DNA from: Chitinivorax tropicus
GTDB taxonomy: Bacteria > Pseudomonadota > Gammaproteobacteria > Burkholderiales > SCOH01
DNA length: 64,000 nt
Reading direction: 5' to 3'
Assembly (NCBI RefSeq): GCF_014202905.1
Contig: NZ_JACHHY010000014.1
Location: 62,001-126,000 of the forward strand
In this document: positions 45,236 to 55,555 of the stretch, piece after piece
Layout: each line of letters starts with the position of its first letter
How positions within the stretch are numbered: the first letter of the stretch is position 1
Program-made: the position numbers and the translations under genes
The notes under the pieces: model-generated
What the model saw: only the letters and a program-made list of their open reading frames with translations
The model's database searches: none
What the model was told of the DNA's origin: nothing

Positions 45236-46930
45236 TCAATCAACTTGGGGCGGGTTGTCCGGGGTGGCCTGTGCGGCACGTTTGGCGGCGGCCCTGGCCA
45301 TGGCGGCCTGAATCAGTGCCTGCTTGCCATCGACTGCGGGTGCCGGGGTATCGGCAGGCGTCGGGTTGGCAGGCGTGTCGGCGGCTTGGCGTTGGGCTTG
45401 TGCCCTGGCCAATGCAGCCTGAATGATAGCCTGTTTGTCTGCCAGTGCCTGTGCGGCTTCCGGATTGGTGGCCGCCTCAGCCTTGGCTGCGGTGGCCGCT
45501 TTCTGAGCTTCGATGGCTTTGGATGCCAGCTTGGCGGCTCGCTCGGCTTTGTCACGCGCCAGCCGCTCGGCCCGGAACTCATGCCGCAGGCGTGCCTGAT
45601 CAGCAGCCCGCTTTTTGCGTTCGGCGTCCCAGATGTCGGCCTTGGCGGCCTGGTAAAACTGCACCAGCGGAATCTGGCTGGGGCAGACGTAACTGCAGGC
45701 CCCGCACTCGATGCAGTCGAACAGGTGCCATTCCTGCGCCTTCCCAAGCTGCTGGGCTTTGGCGAACCAGTACAGATCTTGTGGCTGCAATTCCGCCGGG
45801 CAGACCTGAGCGCACTCACCACACCGGATACAAGGCATGGCTGGACCTGGCTTGGGCAGCAGTCGGGGCGAGCCTGCCAACAGGCAATTGGTGGCTTTCA
45901 CCACCGGCACGAAGGGGGAGGGTAGCTCGATGCCCATCAATGGGCCGCCCATCAGAATCCGATCCGTATCAGGGCGTTGCCCCGCCCATTGCATCAGCCA
46001 GTCCACCGAGGTGCCAAGCAGGGCTTCGACATTCTGCGGACGCTGGACATTACCAGCCAGCGTCACGATCCGCGAGATCAGAGGCTCACCCTGCCACACT
46101 GCTCGGGCGATGGCATAGGCCGTGCCCACATTGAAGCACTGTACGCCCAGCTCGGTGGCGCGCGTGCCGCCTGGGACTTCAATGCCGGTCAACAGGCGGA
46201 TCAGTTGCTTGGCCCCACCGCTGGGGTAGAGCGTGGGGAGCGGGACGATCTCGATCTCACGACCCCCAGCGGCAGCGACCATCGCCGCAATCGCGTCGGG
46301 TTTGTTGTCCTCGATGCCGACTTTGACCGACCGCGCCTGCATCAGATGGCGCATGATCTCGATCCCCCCGATGATGTCCGCTGCCCGTTCACGCATCAGT
46401 CGATCATCGCAGGTGATGTATGGCTCGCACTCCGCGCCGTTGATGATCAGTGTCTCGATCCCCGCCTCACTGGGCGTACCCAGCTTGATATGACTAGGAA
46501 ACACCGCGCCACCCAGGCCGACGACGCCCATCTCGCAGAGATGGTCGCGCGTGGCGCGGGGGCCAGCGGCCTGCCAATCAAAAGGTTGGCGTGTCTGCCA
46601 GGCATCCCGCCCGTCTGGCTCGATGACAATGCAGGGCTCAGCCAGTTGGGATGGGTGGGGTAAGGGCTTTGCTGCAATGGCCGTCACCGTTCCCGAGGTC
46701 GGCGCGTGCAGCGCTGCGGATACAACGCCATCGGCGCGCGCGATGATCTGGCCTTTCAGCACCATCTGGTCCACATGGACGCACGCCTCGGCGGCATTGC
46801 CCAGGTGCTGGCGCAAAGGTAGCACCAATTGAGGCGGCAGCGGTAAGGTGGCGATGGGGGGGCCATTCGATTCCGTCTTGTGCTCGGGTGGGTGGATGCC
46901 GCCATGAAAGCGGTGCAGGCGTGGGCTCAT
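45236..46930 (-). CDS. rnfC: Rnf electron-transport complex subunit C
   Basis: A 564-residue membrane-associated NADH/flavin- and Fe-S-binding subunit. The N-terminal RnfC barrel ([15 protein letters not shown]) is followed by a Complex I 51 kDa-like domain ([28 protein letters not shown]) and SLBB region, then two [4Fe-4S] motifs [12 protein letters not shown] and [12 protein letters not shown]. The long Ala/Gln-rich helical tail carries two copies of a KQA(I/L)IQAA(L/M)ARA repeat, as in proteobacterial RnfC. The start at 46930 overlaps the rnfB stop (ATGA). Confidence 0.95.
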   Translation of the reverse strand: MSPRLHRFHGGIHPPEHKTESNGPPIATLPLPPQLVLPLRQHLGNAAEACVHVDQMVLKGQIIARADGVVSAALHAPTSGTVTAIAAKPLPHPSQLAEPCIVIEPDGRDAWQTRQPFDWQAAGPRATRDHLCEMGVVGLGGAVFPSHIKLGTPSEAGIETLIINGAECEPYITCDDRLMRERAADIIGGIEIMRHLMQARSVKVGIEDNKPDAIAAMVAAAGGREIEIVPLPTLYPSGGAKQLIRLLTGIEVPGGTRATELGVQCFNVGTAYAIARAVWQGEPLISRIVTLAGNVQRPQNVEALLGTSVDWLMQWAGQRPDTDRILMGGPLMGIELPSPFVPVVKATNCLLAGSPRLLPKPGPAMPCIRCGECAQVCPAELQPQDLYWFAKAQQLGKAQEWHLFDCIECGACSYVCPSQIPLVQFYQAAKADIWDAERKKRAADQARLRHEFRAERLARDKAERAAKLASKAIEAQKAATAAKAEAATNPEAAQALADKQAIIQAALARAQAQRQAADTPANPTPADTPAPAVDGKQALIQAAMARAAAKRAAQATPDNPPQVD

Positions 46931-47502
46931 GTCCGGGTCGGCTCCTTCACCAGTTTCAGCGAGAAGACCGGGTAGCTGGGCTTCCAGGTGTCGATGCTGG
47001 CACCTTCCGCCACCATGCTGATGCAATCAACCGGGCAGGGGGCGATGCACAACTCGCAACCGGTGCATTCGCTGGCAATCACGGTATGCATCATTTTGGC
47101 ACTGCCGACAATGGCATCCACCGGGCACGCCTGGATGCATAAGGTACAGCCGATACAGGTCTGTTCGTCGATCAGGGCAACGGCTTTGGGCTTGGTCTCG
47201 CCGTGCTCGCCATTCAGCGGCTTGTAGTCCAGCCCCGTCAATTCCGCCAGTTTGTGAATGCCCTCGTCCCCGCCCGGCGGGCATTGATTGATGTCGGCTT
47301 CACCGTCGGCAATGGCCTGGGCGTAGGGTTTACAGCCTGGGAAGCCGCACTGGCCGCATTGTGTCTGCGGCAGCACAGCGTCGATCTGCTCGACCAAAGG
47401 GTCTTCCTGCACTTTGAAGCGCACAGCGGCATAGCCCAACACAATCCCCAGCGCCAGGCCGATGCCACCCAATACCAGCAATGCTGTCAATAACGAGCCC
47501 AT
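46927..47502 (-). CDS. rnfB: Rnf electron-transport complex subunit B
   Basis: A 191-residue ferredoxin-like subunit. The N-terminal anchor helix ([21 protein letters not shown]) precedes the Fe-S domain with [13 protein letters not shown], then two ferredoxin [4Fe-4S] motifs, [12 protein letters not shown] and [12 protein letters not shown]. The ATG at 47502 is 1 nt from the rnfA stop; a TTG at 47526 is the alternative. The C-terminus carries [10 protein letters not shown]. Confidence 0.95.
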   Translation of the reverse strand: MGSLLTALLVLGGIGLALGIVLGYAAVRFKVQEDPLVEQIDAVLPQTQCGQCGFPGCKPYAQAIADGEADINQCPPGGDEGIHKLAELTGLDYKPLNGEHGETKPKAVALIDEQTCIGCTLCIQACPVDAIVGSAKMMHTVIASECTGCELCIAPCPVDCISMVAEGASIDTWKPSYPVFSLKLVKEPTRT

Positions 47503-47503
47503 A

Positions 47504-48091
47504 TCAATGCTTGACCAATCCGGCAAACCCCATGAATGCCAGGCTCATCAGCCCAGCGGTGAAGAGTGCGATGGGCACACCTTTGAATGCCTGGGGCACA
47601 TCTGCGCCCTCCAGCCGCTCTCGCATCGCGGCAAATGCCGCCATGGTAAAGGTAAAGCCGATGGCGCCGCCGGCTCCCGCCAGCAATGACTCGACGAAAT
47701 TGTATTGCTGCTGGACGTTCAACAACGGTATGCCCAGCACCGCGCAGTTGGTGGTGATCAACGGCAGGTAGATCCCCAGCGCTTGATACAAGGTGGGGCT
47801 GGTGGCATGAATGACCATTTCCACAAATTGCACGATACCTGCGATCACCACGATGAAGCTGAGGGTCTGGAGATAGGTCAGCCCAAATGGCAGCAGCACA
47901 TATTGATGCAACACATAACAAGCGCCAGAGGCCAGGGTCAGGACAAAGGTGGTGGCCAGCCCCATGCTAACGGCGGTATCCAGCTTTTTGGAAACGCCCA
48001 TGAATGGACACAGGCCCAGAATATTGACCATGACGATATTGTTGACGAATACCGTGCCGACGATCAGGAGAAGGTAGTGAGTAAGCGTCAT
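47504..48091 (-). CDS. rnfA: Rnf electron-transport complex subunit A
   Basis: A 195-residue integral membrane subunit with six helices. It has the family opening [32 protein letters not shown] (in part: [17 protein letters not shown]) and [17 protein letters not shown], including the Cys pair proposed to hold the intramembrane Fe-S cluster with RnfE. It is the first rnf gene; 96 nt separate it from hutD upstream. Confidence 0.95.
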   Translation of the reverse strand: MTLTHYLLLIVGTVFVNNIVMVNILGLCPFMGVSKKLDTAVSMGLATTFVLTLASGACYVLHQYVLLPFGLTYLQTLSFIVVIAGIVQFVEMVIHATSPTLYQALGIYLPLITTNCAVLGIPLLNVQQQYNFVESLLAGAGGAIGFTFTMAAFAAMRERLEGADVPQAFKGVPIALFTAGLMSLAFMGFAGLVKH

Positions 48092-48187
48092 GACAAGTGA
48101 TTTGCAATCATGCTGGTGGCCGTTTCGACTCAGGCTGGCTCGCCCTGGTCATTATCGGCTTTGATGGGTTTGGCTGCAACATGCTGA

Positions 48188-48763
48188 TTATTTGAGAAAA
48201 TAAGTGATTGAAACCAGGGCGGCATCAGCGTGGTGTCCGGTTACGGTGAGCTGGGCCGGATCCGCTTCAGTCAACAATAGCGCGTCATGCAGGCCCAACG
48301 ATAGCCCGCTGTCGGCAATGTCCAAACGCCCCGCCACAACGAACACCAGCAGTGCCTCACCCGTGCGGCACAGGGTCTGGGTCTGGTGCAGGGTGCGGCG
48401 TTGCAGCTGGTGCTGGCAGCGGTTGCGGCGGCTCATCACGTTGAAATCCAGCACGGGGCCGTCCGGAATGGTGGCATCGAATACCGTTTCGCCCGTGAAA
48501 TCAATGGATGGCGCATGGGGTGTCAATGTGTAGCAGTGATCCTGTTCGTGCAGGTTGAGCCGTTCACCGGCAAGCAGTGTCAGCGACCGATCCAGGCCAG
48601 GAAAGGCCGAAAAAGGGCCGGGCTGCTCGATCTGCGCCATGCTTGCCCGCCAGTCGAGTTTGTCGAAATCAGCCCCAGGCGGCGATACGATAATGTCGCG
48701 CGTCTGCCCCCCGCCATTTTTCCAGGGGCGAACAGCATATTGATGGGCAAGCAGGATCTGCAT
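48188..48763 (-). CDS. HutD/Ves family protein
   Basis: A 191-residue cupin-like protein. The family N-terminus is RPWKNGGGQTRDIIVSP, followed by WRASMAQIEQPGPFSAFPGLDRSLTLLAG. HutD is linked to histidine utilisation in many bacteria and Ves is a cold-induced homologue, but no hut genes are present here, so the role is open. The start at 48763 has GGAG 9 nt upstream. It sits in the minus-strand run between a methyltransferase and rnfA. Confidence 0.85.
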   Translation of the reverse strand: MQILLAHQYAVRPWKNGGGQTRDIIVSPPGADFDKLDWRASMAQIEQPGPFSAFPGLDRSLTLLAGERLNLHEQDHCYTLTPHAPSIDFTGETVFDATIPDGPVLDFNVMSRRNRCQHQLQRRTLHQTQTLCRTGEALLVFVVAGRLDIADSGLSLGLHDALLLTEADPAQLTVTGHHADAALVSITYFLK

Positions 48764-48825
48764 GAATGACAACTCCGAGGAACAGGCGTATCAGCCCGCT
48801 GGCTGGGGGTAAAGATCATCGTTGG

Positions 48826-49596
48826 TTATTCGGCAACGAGAAACAAGTAATCCGGTTGATCAGCTGGCAATGACTCGATCTGCGCCATCAGGCTGCCATC
48901 ATCGAGATCCTTGCACAACGCGGCCAGCCCTTGGCTCAGTTCGAGCGCGGTGATGTCATTGACAAAGGTGCCAATGGCCTCGCGGAAGTCGTCCTCCAGA
49001 TAACGGGCGGGCTGGAACTTGGCGCTATATAGAAACCCACTGATCGGCGTGGCGATTTGTGCTGGGCGCGGGACAAACCAGGGGTGAATGTCCAAGCGGC
49101 TGAAACCCGCCTGGCGTAAGGTATCCCGGATCTGTGCCAAAGTCGGAAAGCGCTCCACCGTGCGTTGCATTGCCTGTGGGAAATAGCGACCCAGCCAGAA
49201 CTGTCCGACGTATTCACGGCAGCTGGTGAACTCGACCAGGCGCTCGCGCGTGACACGCCGTAACTCGCGATACGCGACTGGGTGCTGCCGCCAATAATGG
49301 CTGGACAGGGTGCTGACGGTCACATCCACCGATTGGTCATCCAAGGGCAGGGCATGCACATCAGCCCGTAGCCAAGGTAGCTTGGGCGAGTGGCGGTAAG
49401 CCGCATGGAGCATCGCCGCAGAGTGATCCACGCCGATGACGGGAAAGCCACGTTTGGCCAAGGCCGTGGTGTAGCGGCCAGTTCCGCAGCCGATATCCAA
49501 CACGCTGATCTGGCCATCCCGGTGCCTGGGCAGGTGGCTGATCAGCGGTAGCAGGATGCTGGGCGGAGCGGGTTGTGGGTCGATCGATGGAGCCAT
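48826..49596 (-). CDS. Class I SAM-dependent methyltransferase
   Basis: A 256-residue protein. Motif I is VLDIGCGTGRYTTALAKRG, followed by VIGVDHSAAML, a motif II-like DVHALPLDDQSVDVTVSTLS, and a LERRVTRE-type motif III region (YRELRRVTRERLV). The arrangement resembles UbiE/BioC-like Methyltransf_11 proteins; the substrate is not evident. The start at 49596 follows the pyrD stop by 25 nt; an upstream frame to 49665 overlaps pyrD. Confidence 0.84.
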   Translation of the reverse strand: MAPSIDPQPAPPSILLPLISHLPRHRDGQISVLDIGCGTGRYTTALAKRGFPVIGVDHSAAMLHAAYRHSPKLPWLRADVHALPLDDQSVDVTVSTLSSHYWRQHPVAYRELRRVTRERLVEFTSCREYVGQFWLGRYFPQAMQRTVERFPTLAQIRDTLRQAGFSRLDIHPWFVPRPAQIATPISGFLYSAKFQPARYLEDDFREAIGTFVNDITALELSQGLAALCKDLDDGSLMAQIESLPADQPDYLFLVAE

Positions 49597-49621
49597 CTTG
49601 CATACAGCCGGTGGGTAGGTA

Positions 49622-50644
49622 TCAACCGATGGCGCGGATGCATTCGCCAACCAGCTCCGGGCCACGATAGATCAGCCCGCTGTAGACCTGGACCAGACTC
49701 GCGCCCGCTTGCATTTTTTCGACGGCGTGGGCTCCCTCCAAAATGCCACCGACGCCGATGATCGGCAGGGCGCCATCCAGGCGGTTGGACAATTCACGGA
49801 TGACGGTCGTTGACTTGGTGCGCACGGGCGTGCCGGATAGCCCGCCCTGTTCATTGCCATGAGGCAGTTGCTCGACACCGGCCCGTGACAATGTGGTATT
49901 GGTGGCGATCACACCATCGATCTGGTGCTGGATCAACAGGTCAGCAATCACGCCGATCTGCGGGGAATCAAGATCGGGCGCGATCTTCACGGTCAGCGGC
50001 ACATATTTGCCCTGCTCATCGGCCAACCTGGTCTGCTCCGCCTTCAGCTTGCCCAATAGGCCAGACAGCTCATCGCTCTGCTGCAGCTGACGCAGATTCT
50101 TGGTGTTGGGGCTGGAGATGTTGACAGTGACATAGCTCGCCAATCCATACACTTTGCGCAGGCAGATCAGATAATCATCCGCAGCATTCTCGATGGGCGT
50201 GTCGAAATTTTTACCGATATTGATGCCCAGTACACCCTTATATTTGGCACGCTTGACGTTGTCGATCAGCACATCGACCCCCGCATTGTTGAACCCCATA
50301 CGGTTGATGATGCCTTCCGCCTGCGGCAGCCGGAACAACCTGGGCTTCGGATTGCCGGGCTGTGGGCGTGGCGTGATGGTGCCGATTTCGATGAAACCAA
50401 AGCCCAGATCGCCCAGTGCGTCGATATGGTCGCCATTCTTATCCAGGCCAGCTGCCAGCCCCACCGCATTGGGGAAATCAATGCCCATGACCTTTCGGGT
50501 TTGCGCCTTGTCATGGTCGGCAAAGGTACGGGCCAAGCCCAGGGTGTGGAGCATTTCCAGCGCCCCGAGCGTCATGTGGTGAGCTTTCTCGCCATCCAAC
50601 ATGAACAGAAAAGGGCGGGCAAGGGCGTAAGCAGTGGTCATCAT
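49622..50644 (-). CDS. pyrD: Dihydroorotate dehydrogenase, class 2 (quinone)
   Basis: About 340 residues; oxidises dihydroorotate to orotate at the inner membrane with ubiquinone. The N-terminal amphipathic helices ([20 protein letters not shown]) mark class 2. Catalytic and FMN motifs follow: [32 protein letters not shown] (class 2 catalytic Ser), TVKIAPDL, and the phosphate loop [26 protein letters not shown] (quoted in part: [15 protein letters not shown]). Tandem ATG codons at 50644 and 50641 are equally possible starts. Confidence 0.95.
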   Translation of the reverse strand: MMTTAYALARPFLFMLDGEKAHHMTLGALEMLHTLGLARTFADHDKAQTRKVMGIDFPNAVGLAAGLDKNGDHIDALGDLGFGFIEIGTITPRPQPGNPKPRLFRLPQAEGIINRMGFNNAGVDVLIDNVKRAKYKGVLGINIGKNFDTPIENAADDYLICLRKVYGLASYVTVNISSPNTKNLRQLQQSDELSGLLGKLKAEQTRLADEQGKYVPLTVKIAPDLDSPQIGVIADLLIQHQIDGVIATNTTLSRAGVEQLPHGNEQGGLSGTPVRTKSTTVIRELSNRLDGALPIIGVGGILEGAHAVEKMQAGASLVQVYSGLIYRGPELVGECIRAIG

Positions 50645-50743
50645 GGGCGTAAGTGATCTGACGGGCAAAACCGCCGAATTATAACGGAAGCACCACGTTG
50701 CGGCGCACAAAGTTGTGTTCCGGGGCCCCCATGTGGAGCGGGG

Positions 50744-51472
50744 TTACAGCACCAAAGGCCCCCAACTGCCCGACTGCAAGCCTTCGATGGGGCGGAAATT
50801 GACCTTGTATGCCATCTTACGGCAATCGCGAATCCAGTAGCCCAGGTAGAGATAGTGCCGCCCCAGCTTACGGGACAGGCGGATCTGCCACATGATATTG
50901 AACGTGCCCAGGCTGGCCTGCTGCAGATCGGGGTCAAAAAAGGTGTAGACCGAAGACAGACCGTCTTCCAGCTCGTCGATCAGGCTGACCATGACCAGCG
51001 TCCCGCGTTCATCGCGGAATTCGACCAGAAAGCTGGCGACATGGGTTTTCAGGATGAAGCTGCGGTATTGCTCGCGGCTGTCTTCATCCATGCCGCCGCC
51101 GGAATGACGGCTTTCCTGATAGCGACGATAAAGCTGGTAATGTTCTTCGCTATAGCCCAATTTCAGGATCTCGGCGCTCAGCCCTTGATTGCGTTTCCAG
51201 ACGCGGCGCTGCGTGCGGTTGGGGGTGAATGCCTTGGAGGGGATGCGCACCGGCACACAAGCGCGGCAACGATCGCACTGGGGGCGGTAGGTGAACAGGC
51301 CGCTGCGGCGGAAACCCGCTCTGACCAACTGGCTATAGATCTGAGCGTCGATCAGGTCGCCCGGAATGGCCACCTGCGATCGTGCCATTTCATCGGGCAG
51401 GTAGCTGCAGGGGTAGGGGGCGGTCACATAGAATTGAATCAGCGATTGTCCGTGTTCTGACAGCTTGCTCAT
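50744..51472 (-). CDS. bpt: Aspartate/glutamate leucyltransferase
   Basis: A 242-residue Bpt (Ate1-like) protein that adds Leu to N-terminal Asp or Glu, producing an N-degron for ClpS/ClpAP. It has the N-terminal Cys cluster ([12 protein letters not shown]) and [14 protein letters not shown], and the C-terminal GNAT-like part with [14 protein letters not shown] and [22 protein letters not shown] (in part). It starts 2 nt after the aat stop, so the two N-end-rule transferases are coupled. Confidence 0.95.
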   Translation of the reverse strand: MSKLSEHGQSLIQFYVTAPYPCSYLPDEMARSQVAIPGDLIDAQIYSQLVRAGFRRSGLFTYRPQCDRCRACVPVRIPSKAFTPNRTQRRVWKRNQGLSAEILKLGYSEEHYQLYRRYQESRHSGGGMDEDSREQYRSFILKTHVASFLVEFRDERGTLVMVSLIDELEDGLSSVYTFFDPDLQQASLGTFNIMWQIRLSRKLGRHYLYLGYWIRDCRKMAYKVNFRPIEGLQSGSWGPLVL

Positions 51473-51474
51473 GC

Positions 51475-52188
51475 CTATTCTGCTCCCTGAATCAACACAT
51501 TGTGTGGTTCAAATTGCCAAGGGCCGGGGCGATGCGAGCCCTCGACCAATACCTTGAGTCTAGCAGCGAATTCACTTCTCGCTATTTCCCGCCCGCCCAG
51601 GCTCGCCAAGTGGTCGGTACGCATCTGACAGTCGATCATGCTGAACTCCCAGCGTGCCAGTTGTCTGACCAGGTGGACAAAGGCAATTTTTGATGCATCC
51701 GTGCGTTTTGCAAACATCGATTCACCATAGAACATTTTGCCAATTGCCATGCCATACAATCCGCCTGCCAGCTCCCCGTCCATCCAGCATTCGATGGAGT
51801 GGGCAAAGCCCATGCTGTGCAACATGCAATAGGCATCGATCATGTTAGTGGTGATCCATGTGCCGCCCTCCGGGCCGCGCGGGGCGGCGCAGGCTGTCAT
51901 GACTTCGCGAAAGCAGGTATCGACGGTCACGGCATAGGGCTTATTGCGTAGTGTCTTCGACAGCGAGCGGGTGATGCGCAGCTCGTCTGGGAACAAGACC
52001 ATGCGTGGATCGGGGCTCCACCATAAAATGGGTTCGCCCTCGTTGAACCAGGGGAAGATGCCGTTCCGGTAAGCAGACAGAATACGAGATGCAGAGAGAT
52101 CGCCCCCCATGGCCAGCAGGCCATTGGGCTTGATCAACGCCGCTTCCAGCGGTGGAAAATCAAGCGTAGGGCCTAACCAGCGGAGCAT
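51475..52188 (-). CDS. aat: Leucyl/phenylalanyl-tRNA-protein transferase
   Basis: A 237-residue Aat that adds Leu or Phe to proteins with N-terminal Arg or Lys, marking them for ClpS. Motifs are [46 protein letters not shown] (in part: [18 protein letters not shown]), and [22 protein letters not shown] in the catalytic domain (in part). It lies 14 nt after fur and directly before bpt. Confidence 0.96.
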   Translation of the reverse strand: MLRWLGPTLDFPPLEAALIKPNGLLAMGGDLSASRILSAYRNGIFPWFNEGEPILWWSPDPRMVLFPDELRITRSLSKTLRNKPYAVTVDTCFREVMTACAAPRGPEGGTWITTNMIDAYCMLHSMGFAHSIECWMDGELAGGLYGMAIGKMFYGESMFAKRTDASKIAFVHLVRQLARWEFSMIDCQMRTDHLASLGGREIARSEFAARLKVLVEGSHRPGPWQFEPHNVLIQGAE

Positions 52189-52202
52189 GGGAGTGCATCA
52201 TC

Positions 52203-52640
52203 TCAAAAACTGGATTTACTACCCTTGGCCGGCTGGCAATCCTTGCACAGGCCATAGAGGTACATGGAGTGGGATTCGATGGCGAAGCCGTGTTTCTTGG
52301 CGATGGCGTCCTGACGTTTTTCGATTTCAGCATCGAAGAATTCCTCGACCTTGCCACATTTCACGCAGACCAGGTGATCATGATGGCTGCCCTGGTTCAG
52401 CTCGAACACGGCCTTGCCGGATTCGAAATGGTGGCGGACCAGCAAGCCGGCCTGCTCGAATTGAGTCAGTACGCGGTAGACGGTGGCCAGACCGATGTCC
52501 AGATCTTCGGCGATCAGCAGCCGATAGACGTCTTCTGCCGTCATGTGTCGTTGATCGGAAGTCTCGAACAGGTTGAGGATTTTCAGACGTGGGGCGGTGG
52601 CCTTCAGGCCGATATCCTTGAGATCGCTGGCTTTGCTCAT
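52203..52640 (-). CDS. fur: Ferric uptake regulator Fur
   Basis: A 145-residue Fe(II)-responsive repressor. The N-terminal winged helix is [16 protein letters not shown]...[14 protein letters not shown], the metal site [16 protein letters not shown], and the structural Cys pair CKDC lies near the end. The start at 52640 gives MSKASDLK; the upstream extension to 52709 is rejected. It is divergent from bamE, a conserved arrangement, and heads the run to aat and bpt. Confidence 0.96.
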   Translation of the reverse strand: MSKASDLKDIGLKATAPRLKILNLFETSDQRHMTAEDVYRLLIAEDLDIGLATVYRVLTQFEQAGLLVRHHFESGKAVFELNQGSHHDHLVCVKCGKVEEFFDAEIEKRQDAIAKKHGFAIESHSMYLYGLCKDCQPAKGSKSSF

Positions 52641-52810
52641 TGGCTGATAGAGAGGTGAAGAATTTGGGTTATAGTATAGCGTTTTACATGGGTTTAGACG
52701 AACGGACACCTTGAAAATGCTTTTTATCGTGTCGGAGAGTGCCGATAGAGAGTCTTTTCCAGGTACCCGTCAGGGTGTTGTCAACGTTTTCACACTGCCT
52801 ACGCTCAATA

Positions 52811-53242
52811 ATGCAAAAACTGCTTTCCGTTTTGACCGCGAGCCTGCTGCTGTCTGCCTGTAGCTGGCTGACACCGTATAAGTTGGATATCCAGCAAGGT
52901 AATTACATCACCGAGGACATGGTCGCCAAGCTCAAGCCGGGCATGACACGCAATCAGGTGCGTTATGTGCTGGGCACGCCCATGCTTGTCGATCCCTTTC
53001 ACGCCAACCGCTGGGATTATGTCTATCGCGAGGTTAGGGATGGCAAAGTCGTGGTCGAAAAACGCTATGTCGTGAATTTCGAGGGTGACAAGGCCACCAG
53101 CTTCGAGGGCGAAGTATTCCCGACGCAAAAGGGCTTCATTGCCGCACCTGCTCCACAAAGTGCACGTGAGCAGACATTGGAGCAAGCGGGCACTGCTGAG
53201 GCCGTCAACGCCCAGAATGACGCCAAGCGCGCGAATCAATAA
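52811..53242 (+). CDS. bamE: Outer-membrane assembly lipoprotein BamE (SmpA/OmlA)
   Basis: A 143-residue lipoprotein. The signal peptide MQKLLSVLTASLLLSAC ends in the lipobox LLSAC. The mature part has the BamE core IQQGNYITEDMVAKLKPGMTRNQVRYVLGTPMLVDPFHANRWDYVY (key blocks QGNYI, LKPGMT, VLGTPML, RWDYVY). It stabilises BamD in the BAM complex. The Ala/Gln-rich tail is longer than in Escherichia. The start at 52811 is preferred over 52739 because it opens the signal peptide. Confidence 0.95.
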   Translation: MQKLLSVLTASLLLSACSWLTPYKLDIQQGNYITEDMVAKLKPGMTRNQVRYVLGTPMLVDPFHANRWDYVYREVRDGKVVVEKRYVVNFEGDKATSFEGEVFPTQKGFIAAPAPQSAREQTLEQAGTAEAVNAQNDAKRANQ

Positions 53243-54061
<819 letters not shown>

Positions 54062-54063
54062 GC

Positions 54064-55029
54064 ATGTTGGCCCACGTGGGTTTCAATGTGATCAAACGGC
54101 CAGCCTTCGTGCTGGCCGTTTTGTTTCTTGTCAACGCCTGTGCAAGCGTGGAGCGCCCTATGCCAACCCATCCGTCGCCGGACATCGACAGCCTGTGGGA
54201 TTACAATCAGCCAGCTGAGACGGCCACACGCTTTCAAGCATTGCTGGCCAGCTCGGATATCTCTCAGCCAGAGTACCGGTTCGAATTGACCACCCAACTG
54301 GCGCGCACGCACAGCCTGCGTCGCCAGTTTGCCGAAGCCCATGCTGTATTGGACCAGCTGGTACCGCAGCTGGAGCAGATGAGTAGCCGAGCCCAGGCAC
54401 GTTATTGGCTGGAACGGGGGCGCACCTACAACTCGGCGGGCGAGCGTAGCCAAGCCATCGAGCAGTTCGAAAAGGCCTGGCTGGCAGCGCAACGGGCACA
54501 GGCTGATTTCTACGCCATCGATGCCCTACACATGCTGGCTATCGCCACGCAGGGAGAAACCTCGCTGCAATGGGGCCGCCAAGGGCTGGCGGTTGCACAG
54601 CGCAGCGGCGAAAAGCGGGCGCAGGATTGGGCAAGCAGGCTATGGCATAACCTGGGCATGACCTATCACAGCATGGGTGATTACCCACACGCCTTGCAGG
54701 CCTTCGAGGCGGCCTTGCCGTTATGGCGGTCTCAAGGGCTGAAGCAGCGTGAATTCGAGGGCCGCTGGATGGTGGGCTGGACGTTGCGGAGCATGCAGCG
54801 CCATCAAGAAGCACTGGCAATGATGCATATCCTGCGAGCCGAAATGGAAGCGACTGACCAGCCGGATGGCTATGTCTACGAAGAATTGGGTGAAAACCTG
54901 ATGGCGCTGCAGCAGCCAGATGCCGCCACCCCTTGGTTCGCCAAAGCTTACGCACTGCTGAAAGACGACCCGGATGTGCGCGCCGAGCCTGCGCGGTTGG
55001 ATCGGCTACGGCAATTGAGTGGGCGCTAA
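54064..55029 (+). CDS. TPR-repeat lipoprotein
   Basis: About 321 residues. The signal peptide VIKRPAFVLAVLFLVNAC ends in a lipobox-like LVNAC. The mature part contains five or more TPR-like helical pairs (RYWLERGRTYNSAGERSQAIEQFEKA; RLWHNLGMTYHSMGDYPHALQAFEAAL; YVYEELGENLMALQQPDAATPWFAKA). It is probably a scaffolding lipoprotein; the partner is unknown. The start is uncertain: ATG 54064 is 2 nt after dapB, while GTG 54088 begins exactly at the signal peptide. The signal-peptide codons form a terminator-like hairpin. Confidence 0.8.
   Translation: MLAHVGFNVIKRPAFVLAVLFLVNACASVERPMPTHPSPDIDSLWDYNQPAETATRFQALLASSDISQPEYRFELTTQLARTHSLRRQFAEAHAVLDQLVPQLEQMSSRAQARYWLERGRTYNSAGERSQAIEQFEKAWLAAQRAQADFYAIDALHMLAIATQGETSLQWGRQGLAVAQRSGEKRAQDWASRLWHNLGMTYHSMGDYPHALQAFEAALPLWRSQGLKQREFEGRWMVGWTLRSMQRHQEALAMMHILRAEMEATDQPDGYVYEELGENLMALQQPDAATPWFAKAYALLKDDPDVRAEPARLDRLRQLSGR
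54094..54127 (+). terminator. Terminator-like hairpin inside the signal-peptide coding region
   Basis: AAACGGCCAGC pairs perfectly with GCTGGCCGTTT (11 bp, 6-nt loop CTTCGT), followed by TTGTTT. It lies 33 nt after the dapB stop and within the first codons of the TPR lipoprotein. It fits an intrinsic terminator for bamE-dapB or an attenuator of the lipoprotein. Confidence 0.7.
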
Positions 55030-55390
55030 GTGTTGCTGGTGATTGTACCGAGTGGGGCTGTTGGACTTATGCTAACAACCAGCAACGCGCAATCGCCGTC
55101 GGTATCCGAGGTTGTGATCGGATAAAACGTACTTCTATAGAAACCTGCTGCGTTCATGTTACTGGGTGCGGCAGCGGGGAGGGCAGTAACCTGTGGCACA
55201 GTTGAACTGAAATATACGTCAGGCCAGCCGTTGCTGCCCGCATGGCGCACCATGCTGCTGAATCTGACGCAGGCGGAGGTCGTGGCATGAGTGGGAGTGG
55301 CGGCAGAGCAGAGGCGATCAGGGATTGGTAGCATCTGACTCACTGATACAATAGGATAGACATTAAGCTGGGATGTTCCGATTTTTCATT
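55030..55390. other. Intergenic region
   Basis: About 360 nt between the convergent TPR lipoprotein and the small membrane-protein gene. GTTGCTGGT and ACCAGCAAC form an inverted repeat (55031-55087) around a loop of about 40 nt. A 105-codon minus-strand frame (55026-55343) is protein-like in places but has no ribosome site or family match; I leave it unannotated. Confidence 0.4.
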
Positions 55391-55555
55391 TTACTTCCGG
55401 CTACTACTGTTGTTTCGCCATTTCCTGCCAAGAAACAGCACCAACCCTGACGCTGCGATGAAAATAAATGCGTACAGTCCGGCATATTTGAAAAGTATGC
55501 TGGTAATCAATACTGCAATAATTGCAGCGACGATTAAGAGTAAACTATCTTTCAC
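55391..55555 (-). CDS. Tiny two-helix membrane protein (possible immunity protein)
   Basis: 54 residues from GTG 55555, too short for usual gene callers. Two hydrophobic helices (LLLIVAAIIAVLITSILF and YAFIFIAASGLVLFLG) are separated by a KYAGL turn, with a basic Ser-rich tail (RKWRNNSSSRK). The GTG overlaps the TGA of the upstream gene as GTGA, a strong sign of translational coupling. Not recognised; the coupling to a glycine-rich unknown protein suggests a toxin/immunity or paired membrane function, by inference only. Confidence 0.6.
   Translation of the reverse strand: MKDSLLLIVAAIIAVLITSILFKYAGLYAFIFIAASGLVLFLGRKWRNNSSSRK

Noticed and set aside
55026-55343. 105-codon minus-strand frame with protein-like stretches
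   Set aside because: No ribosome site, starts at an internal GTG, ends inside the TPR gene's 3' end, and no family resemblance. It may be a gene remnant but I cannot support it.
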